A stretch of DNA of 64,000 bases from a bacterium. Its GTDB lineage: Bacteria; Myxococcota_A; Bradymonadia; UBA7976; UBA1532. The position numbers were made by a program, and so were the translations under genes. Position 1 is the first letter of the stretch. The number at the start of each line of letters is the position of its first letter. The stretch is from assembly GCA_030427205.1 (NCBI GenBank), contig JAUHXC010000007.1:222193-286192 (forward strand). Direction: 5' to 3'. Of this stretch, positions 18,423 through 26,719 are shown piece by piece. Below the pieces are notes generated by a model, which was not told the origin of the DNA, did no database searches, and was given only the letters and a program-made list of their open reading frames with translations.

Positions 18423-19223
18423 TCAGCGGGCGGTCACGAGCGGGTGGTCCAGCTCGGGCGGGTGGTGGATGTGCACCGGCACCCCGAAGGCGTCTTCGAG
18501 GGCGTCGGCGGTGAGGACCGCGGCGGGCGGTCCGCTGGCGGTGATTCGGCCGCCGGCCATGAGGCACAGGCGGTCGGCGTAGCGGGCGGCCTGGTCGAGC
18601 GCGTGCAGCACGCAGAGCACGCCGCCGCCGACGTCGGCGAAGCGGCGGGCGGTCTCGAGCACCCGCTTCTGCGCGCCGAGGTCCTGGCTGGCGGTGGGCT
18701 CGTCGAGCATCAGGTAGGGCGCGGGGCCGCGCGGGCCCTCTCCGCGCCGGTCGAAGGCCGGATCCCACAGCTGGGTCAGCACCCGGGCGAGGTGCACCCG
18801 CTGGCGCTCGCCGCCCGAGAGGCGGGTGTAGGGGCGCCCGGCGAGCGCGGGCAGGCCGACGAGGGCCAGGGCGCGACGGGCGATGGCGGCGTCGGCCTTG
18901 CCCGGGCGGCCGTAGGGGGTCCGGCCCATCGCGACGACCTCGAGCACCGAGAACGGGAAGTCGAGGGTCGACGCTTGGGGAAGGACCGCCCGACGGCGCG
19001 CCCGCTCACGGGGAGACCAATCCTCGAGCGGGCGGCCGTCGAGCAGAATCTGTCCGCCGGCGGGTTCGAGATCGCCGGCGATGGCGGCGAGCAGGGTCGA
19101 CTTGCCGGCGCCGTTGGGGCCGATGAGCGCGACGAACTCGCCGGGCCCGACGGCCAGATCGACGCCGTCGAGCACGGTGCGCGCGCCGCGACGCACGGTC
19201 AGGTCCCGGGCGACGAGGCTCAT
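18423..19223 (-). CDS. hmuV: Heme ABC transporter ATP-binding protein
   Basis: This is a 266-residue ATPase that energises uptake of heme or a related chelate from the periplasm. Walker A is GPNGAGKSTL, the signature is RLSGGERQRV and Walker B is YLMLDEPTASQD. Between signature and Walker B it has the extended loop (WDPAFDRRGEGPRG) common in HmuV/HutD proteins but absent from most siderophore ATPases. The ATG at 19223 overlaps the permease stop by 4 bp (ATGA). It sits in the order hmuR-hmuY-hmuT-hmuU-hmuV-hugZ. Confidence 0.9.
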   Translation of the reverse strand: MSLVARDLTVRRGARTVLDGVDLAVGPGEFVALIGPNGAGKSTLLAAIAGDLEPAGGQILLDGRPLEDWSPRERARRRAVLPQASTLDFPFSVLEVVAMGRTPYGRPGKADAAIARRALALVGLPALAGRPYTRLSGGERQRVHLARVLTQLWDPAFDRRGEGPRGPAPYLMLDEPTASQDLGAQKRVLETARRFADVGGGVLCVLHALDQAARYADRLCLMAGGRITASGPPAAVLTADALEDAFGVPVHIHHPPELDHPLVTAR

Positions 19224-20272
19224 CGGCGCCTCCGCAGCAGCATCAGGAAGAAGGGCGCGCCGGCGAGGCTGGTGATGGCCCCGATGGGCAGCTCGGCGGG
19301 CGCGGTGAGCGTGCGGGCGAGCGTATCGGCGATGACCAGCAGGCCGGCGCCGATGAGGATCGAGGCGGGCAGCACGCTGCGGTGGGCGACGCTGCCCAGC
19401 TTGCGAGCGAGGTGCGGCACGACGAGCCCAACGAAGCCGATGACCCCGCACAGCGCGACGGCGGCGCCGACCGCGAGAGCGACGAGCGCGACGCAGCGCC
19501 GTTCGAGGCGCTGCACGTCGATGCCCATGTGGCCGGCCTCGCGCTCGCCGAGCAGCAAGGCGTCGAGCGGGCCGGCGAGCAGCGGGCCGAGCAGCAGCAC
19601 GAGCAGCATCGGCGGCGCGGCGACGGCCAGCGCCGACCAGGTGGCGCCGCCCAGGCTGCCGAGCATCCAGAAGGTGAGGCTGCGCAGCTGCTCGTCGTCG
19701 GCGACGACCTGCAAGAGGCCGATGGCGGCGAAGCCCAGCGCGTTGAGCGCCACGCCGGCCAGCAGCATGATGTCGATGGCGGTGCGGCCTTCGACCCGGG
19801 CCAGCCGGCGCACGAGCAGGGTCGCCAGCCCGCCGCCGGTGAAGGCCGCGAGGGGCAGCGCCGCCTGCCGCAAGATGTCGGGCGCGCCGGCGAGCAGCGT
19901 GGCGCCGAAGACGAGGACGATGGCCGCGCCGACCGCCGCGCCGCTGGCGACGCCGATGAGCGCCGGCTCGGCGAGCGGGTTGCGGAAGAGGCCCTGGCTG
20001 AGCGCGCCGGAGATGCCCAGCGCGCCGCCGACCAGCGCGGCGAGCACCACCCGCGGCAAGCGGATGTGCAGCAGGACGAACGCCTGCTCGGGGGTGTGCG
20101 CCCCCAGCCCGATGCCCAGCGGCTCGAGCAGCGCCGAGATCACCGCCGGCGGCGAGAGGGCGTAGGCCCCCAGCGCCAGGGCGGCGAGCATGGCGCCGAT
20201 CGTCAGCGCGGCCAATACACCCATCAGCGACGGGCGGCGGCCGAGCGGCATGGGCATCGCGGCGCTCGTCAT
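19220..20272 (-). CDS. hmuU: Heme ABC transporter permease (FecCD family)
   Basis: This 350-residue inner-membrane permease belongs to the FecCD/BtuC family and has about ten helices. Family hallmarks are HIRLPRVVLAALVGGALGISG near residue 70-90 (first 20 residues quoted in part), GLFRNPLAEPALIGVASGA and the late GVIGFVGLVVPHLARKL, which contacts the ATPase. I chose the ATG at 20272 because it overlaps the hmuT stop (ATGA) and leaves a short cytoplasmic N-terminus. Confidence 0.92.
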   Translation of the reverse strand: MTSAAMPMPLGRRPSLMGVLAALTIGAMLAALALGAYALSPPAVISALLEPLGIGLGAHTPEQAFVLLHIRLPRVVLAALVGGALGISGALSQGLFRNPLAEPALIGVASGAAVGAAIVLVFGATLLAGAPDILRQAALPLAAFTGGGLATLLVRRLARVEGRTAIDIMLLAGVALNALGFAAIGLLQVVADDEQLRSLTFWMLGSLGGATWSALAVAAPPMLLVLLLGPLLAGPLDALLLGEREAGHMGIDVQRLERRCVALVALAVGAAVALCGVIGFVGLVVPHLARKLGSVAHRSVLPASILIGAGLLVIADTLARTLTAPAELPIGAITSLAGAPFFLMLLRRRR

Positions 20273-21108
20273 TGTCGGAACGCCTTCGCCAGCTGGCGCA
20301 CGACGGCGCCGGTCTCGGGGCCGAAGCCCAGCAGGCGCACGTCGTCGATGACCACCAGGCGCTTCTTCTGCCCGGCGGGGGTCGCGGCGATGCCCGGGTT
20401 CTTCCACAGGGCCGCGGCGCCGCCGACGCTGGCGAGGCTGCGCGGGGTGGCCAGCAATACGTCGGGCCGGGCGACGACCACGCCCTCGGCGGTCAGCGGG
20501 CGATAGCCCTCGTGGTCGCCGGCGTTGATGGCGCCGGCGGCGGTGATCATCGCGTGGGCCGCGGTGCCGGCGCCGCCCACCTGCAGGCTCGCGCCGCCGT
20601 GCACGAAGAGGAAGAGCACCCGCGGGCGCTTGCCGGACGCCTCGGCGAGCGCCTTCGCCTCGGCCAGCTGCGCGTCGAAGTCGCGGATGAGCGCCGCCGC
20701 CTCGGCCGGGCGACCGACGAGGGCGCCGATGGCTCCGATGCGGTCGCGGGCGGCGTCGATACCCTTGACCGGCGGCAGCAGATCGACCCGGGCGCCGGAG
20801 GCCTTCAGCTGCTCGACCGCGGCGGCCGGGCCGGCGCTGATCGGGCCGATCACATGGTCCGGGCGCAGCGCGAGCACGCCCTCGGCGGAGAGCTGGCGGT
20901 AGTAGCCCACCCGGGCGACTCCGGGGTTCTGCGCCGGCGGGCCGCTCGACGCGTCGACCGCCACGATGGCTTGCCCGACGCCGAGCGCGTCGAGGGTGGC
21001 GGTGATGCCGCCGCCGAGGCTGACGATGCGCTTCGACTCGGCCAGCGCGGGCAGCGCGGCGAGCGCCAGCAGCAGCGCGCCGACCCCGAACATGATCAGC
21101 GGGCGCAT
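20269..21108 (-). CDS. hmuT: Periplasmic heme-binding protein of the ABC transporter
   Basis: This 279-residue secreted class-III substrate-binding protein delivers heme to HmuUV. A signal peptide ends at ALAES; then come SKRIVSLGGGITATLDALG and RVGYYRQLSAEGVLALRPD, both typical of HmuT/ShuT. The segment LFLFVHGGASLQVGGAGTAA matches the conserved middle region. The Tyr pair in VGYYRQLS occupies the site where HmuT/ShuT-type proteins place their heme-ligand Tyr; that ligand role is inferred. The ATG shares one base with the hmuY stop (TGATG), which suggests translational coupling. Confidence 0.92.
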   Translation of the reverse strand: MRPLIMFGVGALLLALAALPALAESKRIVSLGGGITATLDALGVGQAIVAVDASSGPPAQNPGVARVGYYRQLSAEGVLALRPDHVIGPISAGPAAAVEQLKASGARVDLLPPVKGIDAARDRIGAIGALVGRPAEAAALIRDFDAQLAEAKALAEASGKRPRVLFLFVHGGASLQVGGAGTAAHAMITAAGAINAGDHEGYRPLTAEGVVVARPDVLLATPRSLASVGGAAALWKNPGIAATPAGQKKRLVVIDDVRLLGFGPETGAVVRQLAKAFRQ

Positions 21109-22664
21109 CAGAAGGCCTCCCGGCCGGCGCCCGCGTACTGGTAGCGCAGCGTGATGCGGCCGTCGGCGTAGCCGGTGATCTGCACCCGAGCGAGGCCGCC
21201 GTCGTGCAGGCGCACCGCGTAGACCATCGGCTTGGGGCTGACCGCGTGGGTCATGGGGTCGTAGTCGAACCAGCCGGCCAGCGCCGGATTGCCGGCGTAC
21301 TCACCGCTGCCCGGCGGACCCGGCTCGGGCAGCATGGCGTCGATCTGCCAGCCCTCGGGGTCGACGGTCGCCAGGGCGTCGAGGCTGTCGCCCTCGACGC
21401 CCTGGGCCGCGCCCTGCCCTTCACCGCTGGCGCCGCCGTTGGTCTGCAGGCGCACCCCGTAGAGGCCGAGATCCCACGGGCCGTCCTCGGCGGCGAGTCC
21501 GCCGGCGGCGAGGTCGAAGGCGGTCCAGCCGTCGGCGCTCTCGGCGGTGAGCTCGATCACCTCGGGGGCCACGTCGATCAGGTCGAAGCGTACGGTGAAG
21601 CGGCCGTCGGCGTAGCCGGTGATGCGCATCCGGCCATAGCGGCCGTCGGCGGTGCGGATCAGGTAGTTGCGGTCGCCGGGCGAGAGCTGGTGGCTGGCGG
21701 GATCGTAGTCGTACCAGTCGGCGAGCGCGGGGTTGGCGATGAGGGTGCCCGATCCCGGCGGGCCGGGGGCCGGCACCTCGGCGTCGGCCACGTAGCCGGT
21801 GGTCGGCGCGCTGTCGATGGTCTCGTACTCGACGCCCTCGGGCGCCGGTCGCGCGGCGGCCCAGCCGTCGCCGCTTTCGCCGCCGTTGAGCCGGATGACG
21901 CTGCGCTGGAAGGCGATGTCCCACGCGTCTTCGGTGCCCGGCACCAGCGCGCCGTCGCCGTCCACCCGCACGTAGGCCCAGGCCTCGCGGTCGCTGGCGT
22001 CGATCTCGGTGCCCGGCGCGGGCTCGGGTTCGGGCGTCGGCTCGGGCTCGGGCGCCGGCTCGGGCTCACCGACCTCGATCGGCGGCGGCGTATCGGGCGC
22101 GTCGACCGCCTTGAAACCGACGGTCACCCAGCCCGCCGAGCCGGCGGCGTCGTAGTAGCTCTCGACCGCCACGGCGTAGTAGCGCGCGCCGTCGCCGCTG
22201 CGCACGAAGAAGACCCCGGGCTCGGGCGTGAGGACGTGCGTCGCCGGATCGTAGGCGTACCAGGTGTCGAAGACCCGGTCGGGCGCGTCGCCCATGTCGT
22301 CGCCGTCGGGCAGATCGGCCTGCCAGCCCATCTCGGGGGCCTGGCTCGCCGCGCTGAGCGTCGCGTTGGCGTCGTAGGCGCCCACGCCGGCCCCCGGGCC
22401 GCTCGCGCCGCCGTTGAGGGCGATGGTGAACCGGCGGAAGGCCAGATCCCAGCTGTCGTCTGCGTCGACGACGCCCGCGTCGAAGCGGAAGTAGACCCAC
22501 TCGGCCTCGTCGGTGGCGTCGATGACCGCCAGCGAGGTGCCGTCGTCGCGCACGGTGACGCCGGTTGGGGTCGGGGCCGGGCCGTCGTCTTCGGCCTTCA
22601 GGTCTTCGGCGCAGCCCCCGGCGAACAGGGCCAACAGCAAGAGAAGCAGCGGATTGCGGATCAT
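21108..22664 (-). CDS. hmuY: Triple-domain HmuY-like heme-binding lipoprotein
   Basis: This 518-residue surface lipoprotein has a signal peptide ending in the lipobox FAGGC. It contains three successive HmuY-like domains (about 45-190, 220-365 and 366-515). Each has a strand of the type W-D-x-x-F/L-x-R-x-x-I-x-L-N-G-G-x-S-G, a later W-Y/F-x-Y-D-P-x-T/S-H and a closing edge strand. Domains 1 and 2 are joined by a Glu-Pro repeat linker (about 200-217). HmuY is known from Porphyromonas, where a single domain binds heme and passes it to HmuR. Three copies in one chain are unusual and may raise heme capacity. The axial ligands cannot be assigned from sequence alone. The gene lies 13 bp after hmuR and overlaps hmuT by one base. 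Confidence 0.85.
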   Translation of the reverse strand: MIRNPLLLLLLALFAGGCAEDLKAEDDGPAPTPTGVTVRDDGTSLAVIDATDEAEWVYFRFDAGVVDADDSWDLAFRRFTIALNGGASGPGAGVGAYDANATLSAASQAPEMGWQADLPDGDDMGDAPDRVFDTWYAYDPATHVLTPEPGVFFVRSGDGARYYAVAVESYYDAAGSAGWVTVGFKAVDAPDTPPPIEVGEPEPAPEPEPTPEPEPAPGTEIDASDREAWAYVRVDGDGALVPGTEDAWDIAFQRSVIRLNGGESGDGWAAARPAPEGVEYETIDSAPTTGYVADAEVPAPGPPGSGTLIANPALADWYDYDPASHQLSPGDRNYLIRTADGRYGRMRITGYADGRFTVRFDLIDVAPEVIELTAESADGWTAFDLAAGGLAAEDGPWDLGLYGVRLQTNGGASGEGQGAAQGVEGDSLDALATVDPEGWQIDAMLPEPGPPGSGEYAGNPALAGWFDYDPMTHAVSPKPMVYAVRLHDGGLARVQITGYADGRITLRYQYAGAGREAF

Positions 22665-22677
22665 CGATGTCTCCGAG

Positions 22678-24720
22678 TCACAAGCGGCCGGTCACGCCCA
22701 GGGTGACGCGGCGGGGACGCAGCGGCAGATCGACGTGATCGCCGGCGTCGAGCAGGTTCTCGCCCAGCGCGAACAGGGCCAGCGCCTCGGTGGCCTGCCA
22801 CTGCGCGCGGGCGTTCAGATCGGTGTAGGGGGCGGCGGCGCGCTGCGTGCCGTCTTCTTCGACGATCGGGCGCTCGCCGACCCAGAGCACGCGGGTATCG
22901 AGCCCCAGCCCGGTCGCCTCGTGCTGCACGCCGTACTCCATGTGACCGCGATGGCGGTCGCGGCCCGGCAGCGGCGCGTCGGCCGCCAGATCGCGGGCGT
23001 CGGTGAAGCGATAGCCGAAGCCGACGCGGTGGGCGCCGACCGTCAGCCGCGCGCCCGACTCGAGCGAGTGGGTCAACGCCTCCGCGACGTTCACGTAGCG
23101 ATAGCGCGCGCGATCGCCGTCCTGGATCGGGTCGCCGATCACGATCTGGTCGTCGATGTGGGCCCGCGCCGCGTCGCTGTAGACCTCGACGGCGGACGTC
23201 GGGCGCCAGCTGATCCCGACCTGCGCGGTGTAGGCCTCTTCGGCGATCAGATCGGGGTTGCCCTCGACGATGTAGCCCACCGCCGGGTTCTCGAAGCGCA
23301 GCAGGCGCTCCTTGAAGTCGGGCGCGCGCCGCCCGATGCCGGCCGACGCGCGGATCGCGAGCCCCTCGAACGGATCGACGCGAGTCGCGATGCGCGGGCA
23401 GAGCAGCCAGCGGCCGTCGCCGTCGGCGTCGAGCCGCAGACCGCCGACGATCTCCAACGCGATCGGCTCGCCATCGAGCAGCCGCCAGGCGTCCTCGACG
23501 AAGACCGCGCCGCGCATCTCGCGCCCTTCGCCGCCGGCGAGGCGGGGCGAGCTGGCGTCTTCGATCTCGCCGTCGATGCCCGCGCTGAGGCGGTGGTCAT
23601 CGCCCAGGCTCCAGCCGTGGCGCAGGTCGAGGCCGACCCGCAGCAGCCGGGTATCCTCGTCGCTGTCTTCGCGGCCGCCGCGCTGGTCGAGCAGGTATTG
23701 ATCGCGCAGGTGGTCGACCCGCAGCCGCGCCGAGCCGGCGCCGTCGGCGAACCAGTGCACGCCCAGACCGCCGCCCACCGACTCGGTGGACTGGCGTCGG
23801 TCGTAGACCGCGACCGACGAGCTGTCGACGCCGTCCCGCGCGCGCAGCTCGTACTCGAAGACGCTGTGCACCCGAACCCGCTCGGCCGGCTCGAAGGCGG
23901 CCCGCAGCCGCCCGCGCCCGCGGTTCTCGGCGCTGCCCGACGTGGCGGGGTCGCTCGGATCGAGGTCGTAGGCCGGCGCGCGGTCGAAGCCGGCCGAGAG
24001 CCGCAGCTTCACGGGGCCGAGGCCGCCGCCGACCGCGCCGTCGGCGCTGAAGCCGCTGTCGGTCGCGCCGCCGAGGCGGGCGTCGCCGTCCAGCTCGCCC
24101 GCGGGCCGGCGGGTGATGATGTCGATCACCCCGCCGACGCCGTCGGCCCCGTACGCCGCCGAGGCCGCGCCGCGGATGATCTCGATGCGCTCGATGTGCT
24201 CGACGGGGATGCGATCGAGGTCGAAGGCGCCGTCGACCTGACCGATGACCCGCTCGCCGTCGACGAGCACCAGGGTGTAGCGCGGGTCGAGGCCGAGCAG
24301 CGAGGCGCCCGCGCCGCCGAAGTCGCGCTCGACGCTGACGCCGCTGGTGGTCTCGAGCACGTCGGCGACGGTGCGCCCGCCGGTGCGTTCGATGGCCGCG
24401 CGGTCGATGATCTCGGTGCCGACGGCGCTGTCGACCAGCCGGCCGTCGTCGCGCTCGCCGTAGACGATGATCGTCTCGTCCACGCCCGCGGCCTCTTCCG
24501 CCGAGCGGGCGTCCGTCGTCATGGTCGGCCCAGCGAGCAGGAGCGCTACGAGGATGGCCCGGCGGGTGAGCAGGGTTGGCAGGGGAGGCTCACCCGCCGG
24601 GCGCAGGGGATCGTCTACACCGGGTCTCGGGCCGTGATCATCGGCGTCGCATTCGTCCGCGGCGCAGGCGGCGCTCGTCGTCCTGTGTGCGTATCGCGAC
24701 ACGATCTCGCCTCGGGTCAC
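22678..24720 (-). CDS. hmuR: TonB-dependent heme receptor
   Basis: This is a 680-residue outer-membrane receptor that imports heme using TonB energy. A TonB-box-like DETIIVYGE (about residue 78) precedes a plug domain with TVADVLETTSGVSVERD, YTLVLVDGERVIG and RIEIIRGAASAAYGADGVGG, followed by a 22-strand-type barrel ending in VTLGVTGRL. I preferred the GTG at 24720 because GGGAG lies 8 bp upstream and a promoter-like AT island ends just before it. An ATG at 24786 would lie inside the Fur-box-like palindrome. Even so, about 50 atypical residues precede the signal-peptide helix (RRAILVALLLAGP), so the true start may lie further downstream. It is the first gene of the heme operon; a cobalamin receptor is less likely because HmuY and HugZ genes follow. 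Confidence 0.85.
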   Translation of the reverse strand: MTRGEIVSRYAHRTTSAACAADECDADDHGPRPGVDDPLRPAGEPPLPTLLTRRAILVALLLAGPTMTTDARSAEEAAGVDETIIVYGERDDGRLVDSAVGTEIIDRAAIERTGGRTVADVLETTSGVSVERDFGGAGASLLGLDPRYTLVLVDGERVIGQVDGAFDLDRIPVEHIERIEIIRGAASAAYGADGVGGVIDIITRRPAGELDGDARLGGATDSGFSADGAVGGGLGPVKLRLSAGFDRAPAYDLDPSDPATSGSAENRGRGRLRAAFEPAERVRVHSVFEYELRARDGVDSSSVAVYDRRQSTESVGGGLGVHWFADGAGSARLRVDHLRDQYLLDQRGGREDSDEDTRLLRVGLDLRHGWSLGDDHRLSAGIDGEIEDASSPRLAGGEGREMRGAVFVEDAWRLLDGEPIALEIVGGLRLDADGDGRWLLCPRIATRVDPFEGLAIRASAGIGRRAPDFKERLLRFENPAVGYIVEGNPDLIAEEAYTAQVGISWRPTSAVEVYSDAARAHIDDQIVIGDPIQDGDRARYRYVNVAEALTHSLESGARLTVGAHRVGFGYRFTDARDLAADAPLPGRDRHRGHMEYGVQHEATGLGLDTRVLWVGERPIVEEDGTQRAAAPYTDLNARAQWQATEALALFALGENLLDAGDHVDLPLRPRRVTLGVTGRL

Positions 24721-24735
24721 CAGTGTTCTCCCGAT

Positions 24736-24764
24736 CTTTAAGTGCAATTGACATCTTTTTTCAA
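24736..24764 (-). promoter_or_regulatory. Candidate sigma-70-type promoter of the heme operon
   Basis: Reading the minus strand, TTGAAA (24764-24759) and TTAAAG (24741-24736) are separated by 17 bp in the only AT-rich stretch for kilobases. The -35 matches consensus in 5 of 6 positions, the -10 only in 3 of 6. The proposed GTG of hmuR lies 15 bp further, which would leave a very short leader. Confidence 0.35.
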
Positions 24765-24781
24765 TGAATTTGTTTTTCATT
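24763..24781. promoter_or_regulatory. Fur-box-like palindrome upstream of hmuR
   Basis: The 19 bp AATGAATTTGTTTTTCATT contain a perfect AATGAA/TTCATT inverted repeat and can be read as a 7-1-7 Fur-type site (TGAATTT-G-TTTTTCA; consensus half-site TGATAAT). It abuts the candidate -35 element of the heme operon. Iron- or heme-dependent repression is the expected role, inferred from position and the genes downstream. Confidence 0.45.
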
Positions 24782-24888
24782 TGCATGGAGGCGGGCGCAC
24801 ACGGGCGGCGTCGGGTTCGATGCGGCGGCGGGATCGGGTGTGGATTTCGCCGCCAGCCGGGCGGAGCGGCGTCAGGAATACCCAGACT

Positions 24889-25163
24889 TCACGAGGACTT
24901 ATCCAGCGGCACGGTCCAGAGCGCGCCCCGTGCCCGCAGGCGCAGCTCGTCCCCGGGGCGGGCGTCGCTGCCCGTCGGTAGATCCACCTGCCAGGCCGCG
25001 CCCGATCCGCTGCGGACCGCCAGCTCGACCCGATCGCCGCGGAAGACCCGCCGCTCGACGGTGACGGCGACGCCGCCCGGATCGATGGCGAACATATGCG
25101 GCCGCACGACGGCGGCTCGCGGCCCACGGGCCTCATGGGCCAAGCGCAGATCGCCCAGCGCCA
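24889..25163 (-). pseudogene. Duplicated C-terminal (TOBE) fragment of an fbpC-type ATPase
   Basis: The minus strand encodes about 91 residues from LGDLRLAHEARGPRAAVV to LWTVPLDKSS and stop. This is the C-terminal substrate-sensing part of the ferric ABC ATPase at 30339, without its ATPase domain. From about 24956 to 25162 the DNA matches 30406-30612 with a single mismatch (C at 24972, T at 30422), at a constant offset of 5450 bp. The last ~70 bp before the stop are clearly diverged. There is no start codon context. It is a remnant or a product of recent duplication or gene conversion; the 25163 edge directly abuts a dispersed repeat. Confidence 0.8.
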
Positions 25164-25258
25164 GCCATCGGGCAAGGCATGCATGACATCGAGCCCCGGA
25201 AGGCTGCACCCAGACCGGCCCGACCGGCGCCGCGGCTCACCCCTCGCCCGCGACCTCG
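25164..25258 (-). repeat. Dispersed repeat, part B (copy 2)
   Basis: Read on the minus strand, this matches 62401-62475 on the plus strand: CGAGGTCGCGGGCGAG, then GGTGA and GTCGGGCCG with a few substitutions, an 18-20 bp length difference, then TGTCATGCATGCCTT and CGATGGC. Its start includes the last codons and stop of the unknown gene at 25237, and its end abuts the duplicated fbpC fragment. It pairs with part A at 26885-26950. Confidence 0.65.
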
Positions 25259-26097
25259 CCGCCCGCGTCGGCCGCGGCCTCTTCGGCGCCCGCCGACTCC
25301 TCTGCCCCTTCGGCCCCTTCGGCCTCTTCGACCCCCTCGGCGTCGAGCAGGTCGTCATCGTCCCGGCTGGGGTCGTCGCCCACCGACTGGCCGGCGCGGC
25401 GGGCTTTGAGGATCTCGCGGATGCGGGCCTGCTGGTCGGCGACGGGCAGCAGCAGCGCGCGGCGGCGGTCGGGGCGGTCGACGTAGGCGCCGACGATGTA
25501 GGCCACCATCTCGCAGGTGCGGGTGTGCATGACCTTGGCCGCCGCCCGCACGTCGCCCCCGGTCACCCGGCGACGGGCGGTGAGCGCCGCCTCGTAGGGG
25601 GCCACGGTGGCCTCGACCGCCCGCAGCTTGCGCTCGCACTCCAGCTCTTCGATGAGATCGGCGCAGGGCCCGCGCAGGTCTTCGATCAGCGCGCGGGTGC
25701 GGTGCAGCTGCTCTTCGTAGCGCTGGCTGATGATGTCGCCGGGCCCCACCGGGCAGTGGGTCATCACCAGGGTGCGCAGCCGCGCCCGCTGGGGGTGCCG
25801 GGTGCGCTGCATCCACTCGTTGCTGTCGTTGAGCGACTTGATCAGGCGGCGCATCTCGGCGTCGGCGATCTTGTCGAACTCGTCGTCGTCGTCGCTGCGG
25901 GCCTTGGTCTGACCACGGCGGCGGCTGGCGAGCCCGGCGACCTCGCGAGCGGCCTCGATGCACGCGTCGATCAGCCGCTCGAGCCGGTCGTCGCCGTAGT
26001 CGGTGGCCAGGGGTCTCATCTGGCGGCAGGCGTGCTCGGTGCGCGCGGTGTTCATCTGCACCAGGGTCACGTAATCGGTCGGCAGCAAGACGCTCAT
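25237..26097 (-). CDS. Unknown helical protein with acidic tail
   Basis: This is a 286-residue cytoplasmic protein (no signal or membrane segment). The ATG at 26097 has GAGGAG at ideal distance upstream. It is mostly predicted helix with many charged residues: a DDDDEFDKIADAEMRRLIKS segment (about 75-94), a Cys in THCPVGPGDIIS, and a long basic/acidic helical part with RRRVTGGDVRAAAKVMHTR. The last ~45 residues are almost only Glu, Ala, Asp and Gly. I recognise no family. It stands between the heme operon and a ROCO GTPase in a repeat-rich patch; its last codons lie inside a dispersed repeat. Codon use looks like that of real genes here. Confidence 0.65.
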   Translation of the reverse strand: MSVLLPTDYVTLVQMNTARTEHACRQMRPLATDYGDDRLERLIDACIEAAREVAGLASRRRGQTKARSDDDDEFDKIADAEMRRLIKSLNDSNEWMQRTRHPQRARLRTLVMTHCPVGPGDIISQRYEEQLHRTRALIEDLRGPCADLIEELECERKLRAVEATVAPYEAALTARRRVTGGDVRAAAKVMHTRTCEMVAYIVGAYVDRPDRRRALLLPVADQQARIREILKARRAGQSVGDDPSRDDDDLLDAEGVEEAEGAEGAEESAGAEEAAADAGGEVAGEG

Positions 26098-26340
26098 GGG
26101 TGGCTCCTCGTCGGATATGGGTTCGAATGCTGTGCCCACGGGTGGGCCCGTGAGACGAATGTGACCAAACCTTTCGCGAACTGCAAGTGCATTCTCGTCG
26201 ACCCCTCGACCTCCAGCCGCCCGGGCCGACGGTGCCGGCGTCCAGCGGGCCCGGCGGGTGCGCCACACGATCTGCGGTCGCGAGCAGCCGCGGCCGACGG
26301 CAGGCCATCGCGTATCGACCCCTTCGCCCGCTGGACCCGG

Positions 26341-26719
26341 CGCCCGGATTCGACCCCCGCGCTCTCCGCCGCCCACGGCGAACGCCCGGCGTCGACCCCG
26401 AAGGTGCCCGCCCGCGGCGCCGAACGCCCGGGTTCGGATCCCATGGCCCCCGCCCGCGGCGCAGAGCGCGCGAACTCGACCCCGAGCCCCGCCGCCCGAC
26501 GCGCGCTGCGCCCGGCTTCGGCCCGTGGAGCCCCCGCCCGGGCCACCGAGCGGCCAACCTCGGTGACCCGACGCCGCGGCCCGGGTCACCGAGCGATCGG
26601 ATTCGACCCTCGATCACCCCGCCCGGCCCACCGAACGATCGGATTCGGCCCGCGATCCCCCCGCCCGGCTCACCGCGCGGCCGCGCTCCATCGCCGAGCC
26701 CCCGGCGAAGTTCGAAGAG
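26341..26719. repeat. Degenerate 42-bp minisatellite, 8-9 tandem copies
   Basis: Units begin at 26341, 26383, 26425, 26467, 26509, 26551, 26594, 26636 and 26678. All are 42 bp except the sixth, which is 43 bp. The consensus is roughly CGCCCGGNTTCGACCC, then a variable middle, then CCCGCCCGGCNCACCGA. The ninth copy is weaker. The period is 14 codons, but the 43-bp unit shifts the frame and neither strand gives a plausible protein. There are no unique spacers, so it is not a CRISPR array. Confidence 0.8.

Noticed and set aside
24580..24660. A cobalamin-riboswitch-like string on the minus strand upstream of the hmuR plug region
   Set aside because: It has a GGTG-x-A-x-x-CC-like core, but the conserved GCCACTG and the second box are missing and the frame is open through it.
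22678..24720. Vitamin B12 receptor BtuB
   Set aside because: Receptor plug motifs alone cannot exclude it, but HmuY and HugZ genes in the same operon favour heme.
22678..24786. ATG at 24786 as the hmuR start
   Set aside because: It lies inside the Fur-like palindrome and upstream of the candidate promoter, with no Shine-Dalgarno sequence.
26341..26719. CRISPR array
   Set aside because: The 42-bp units are directly adjacent and degenerate with no unique spacers, and no cas gene is present.
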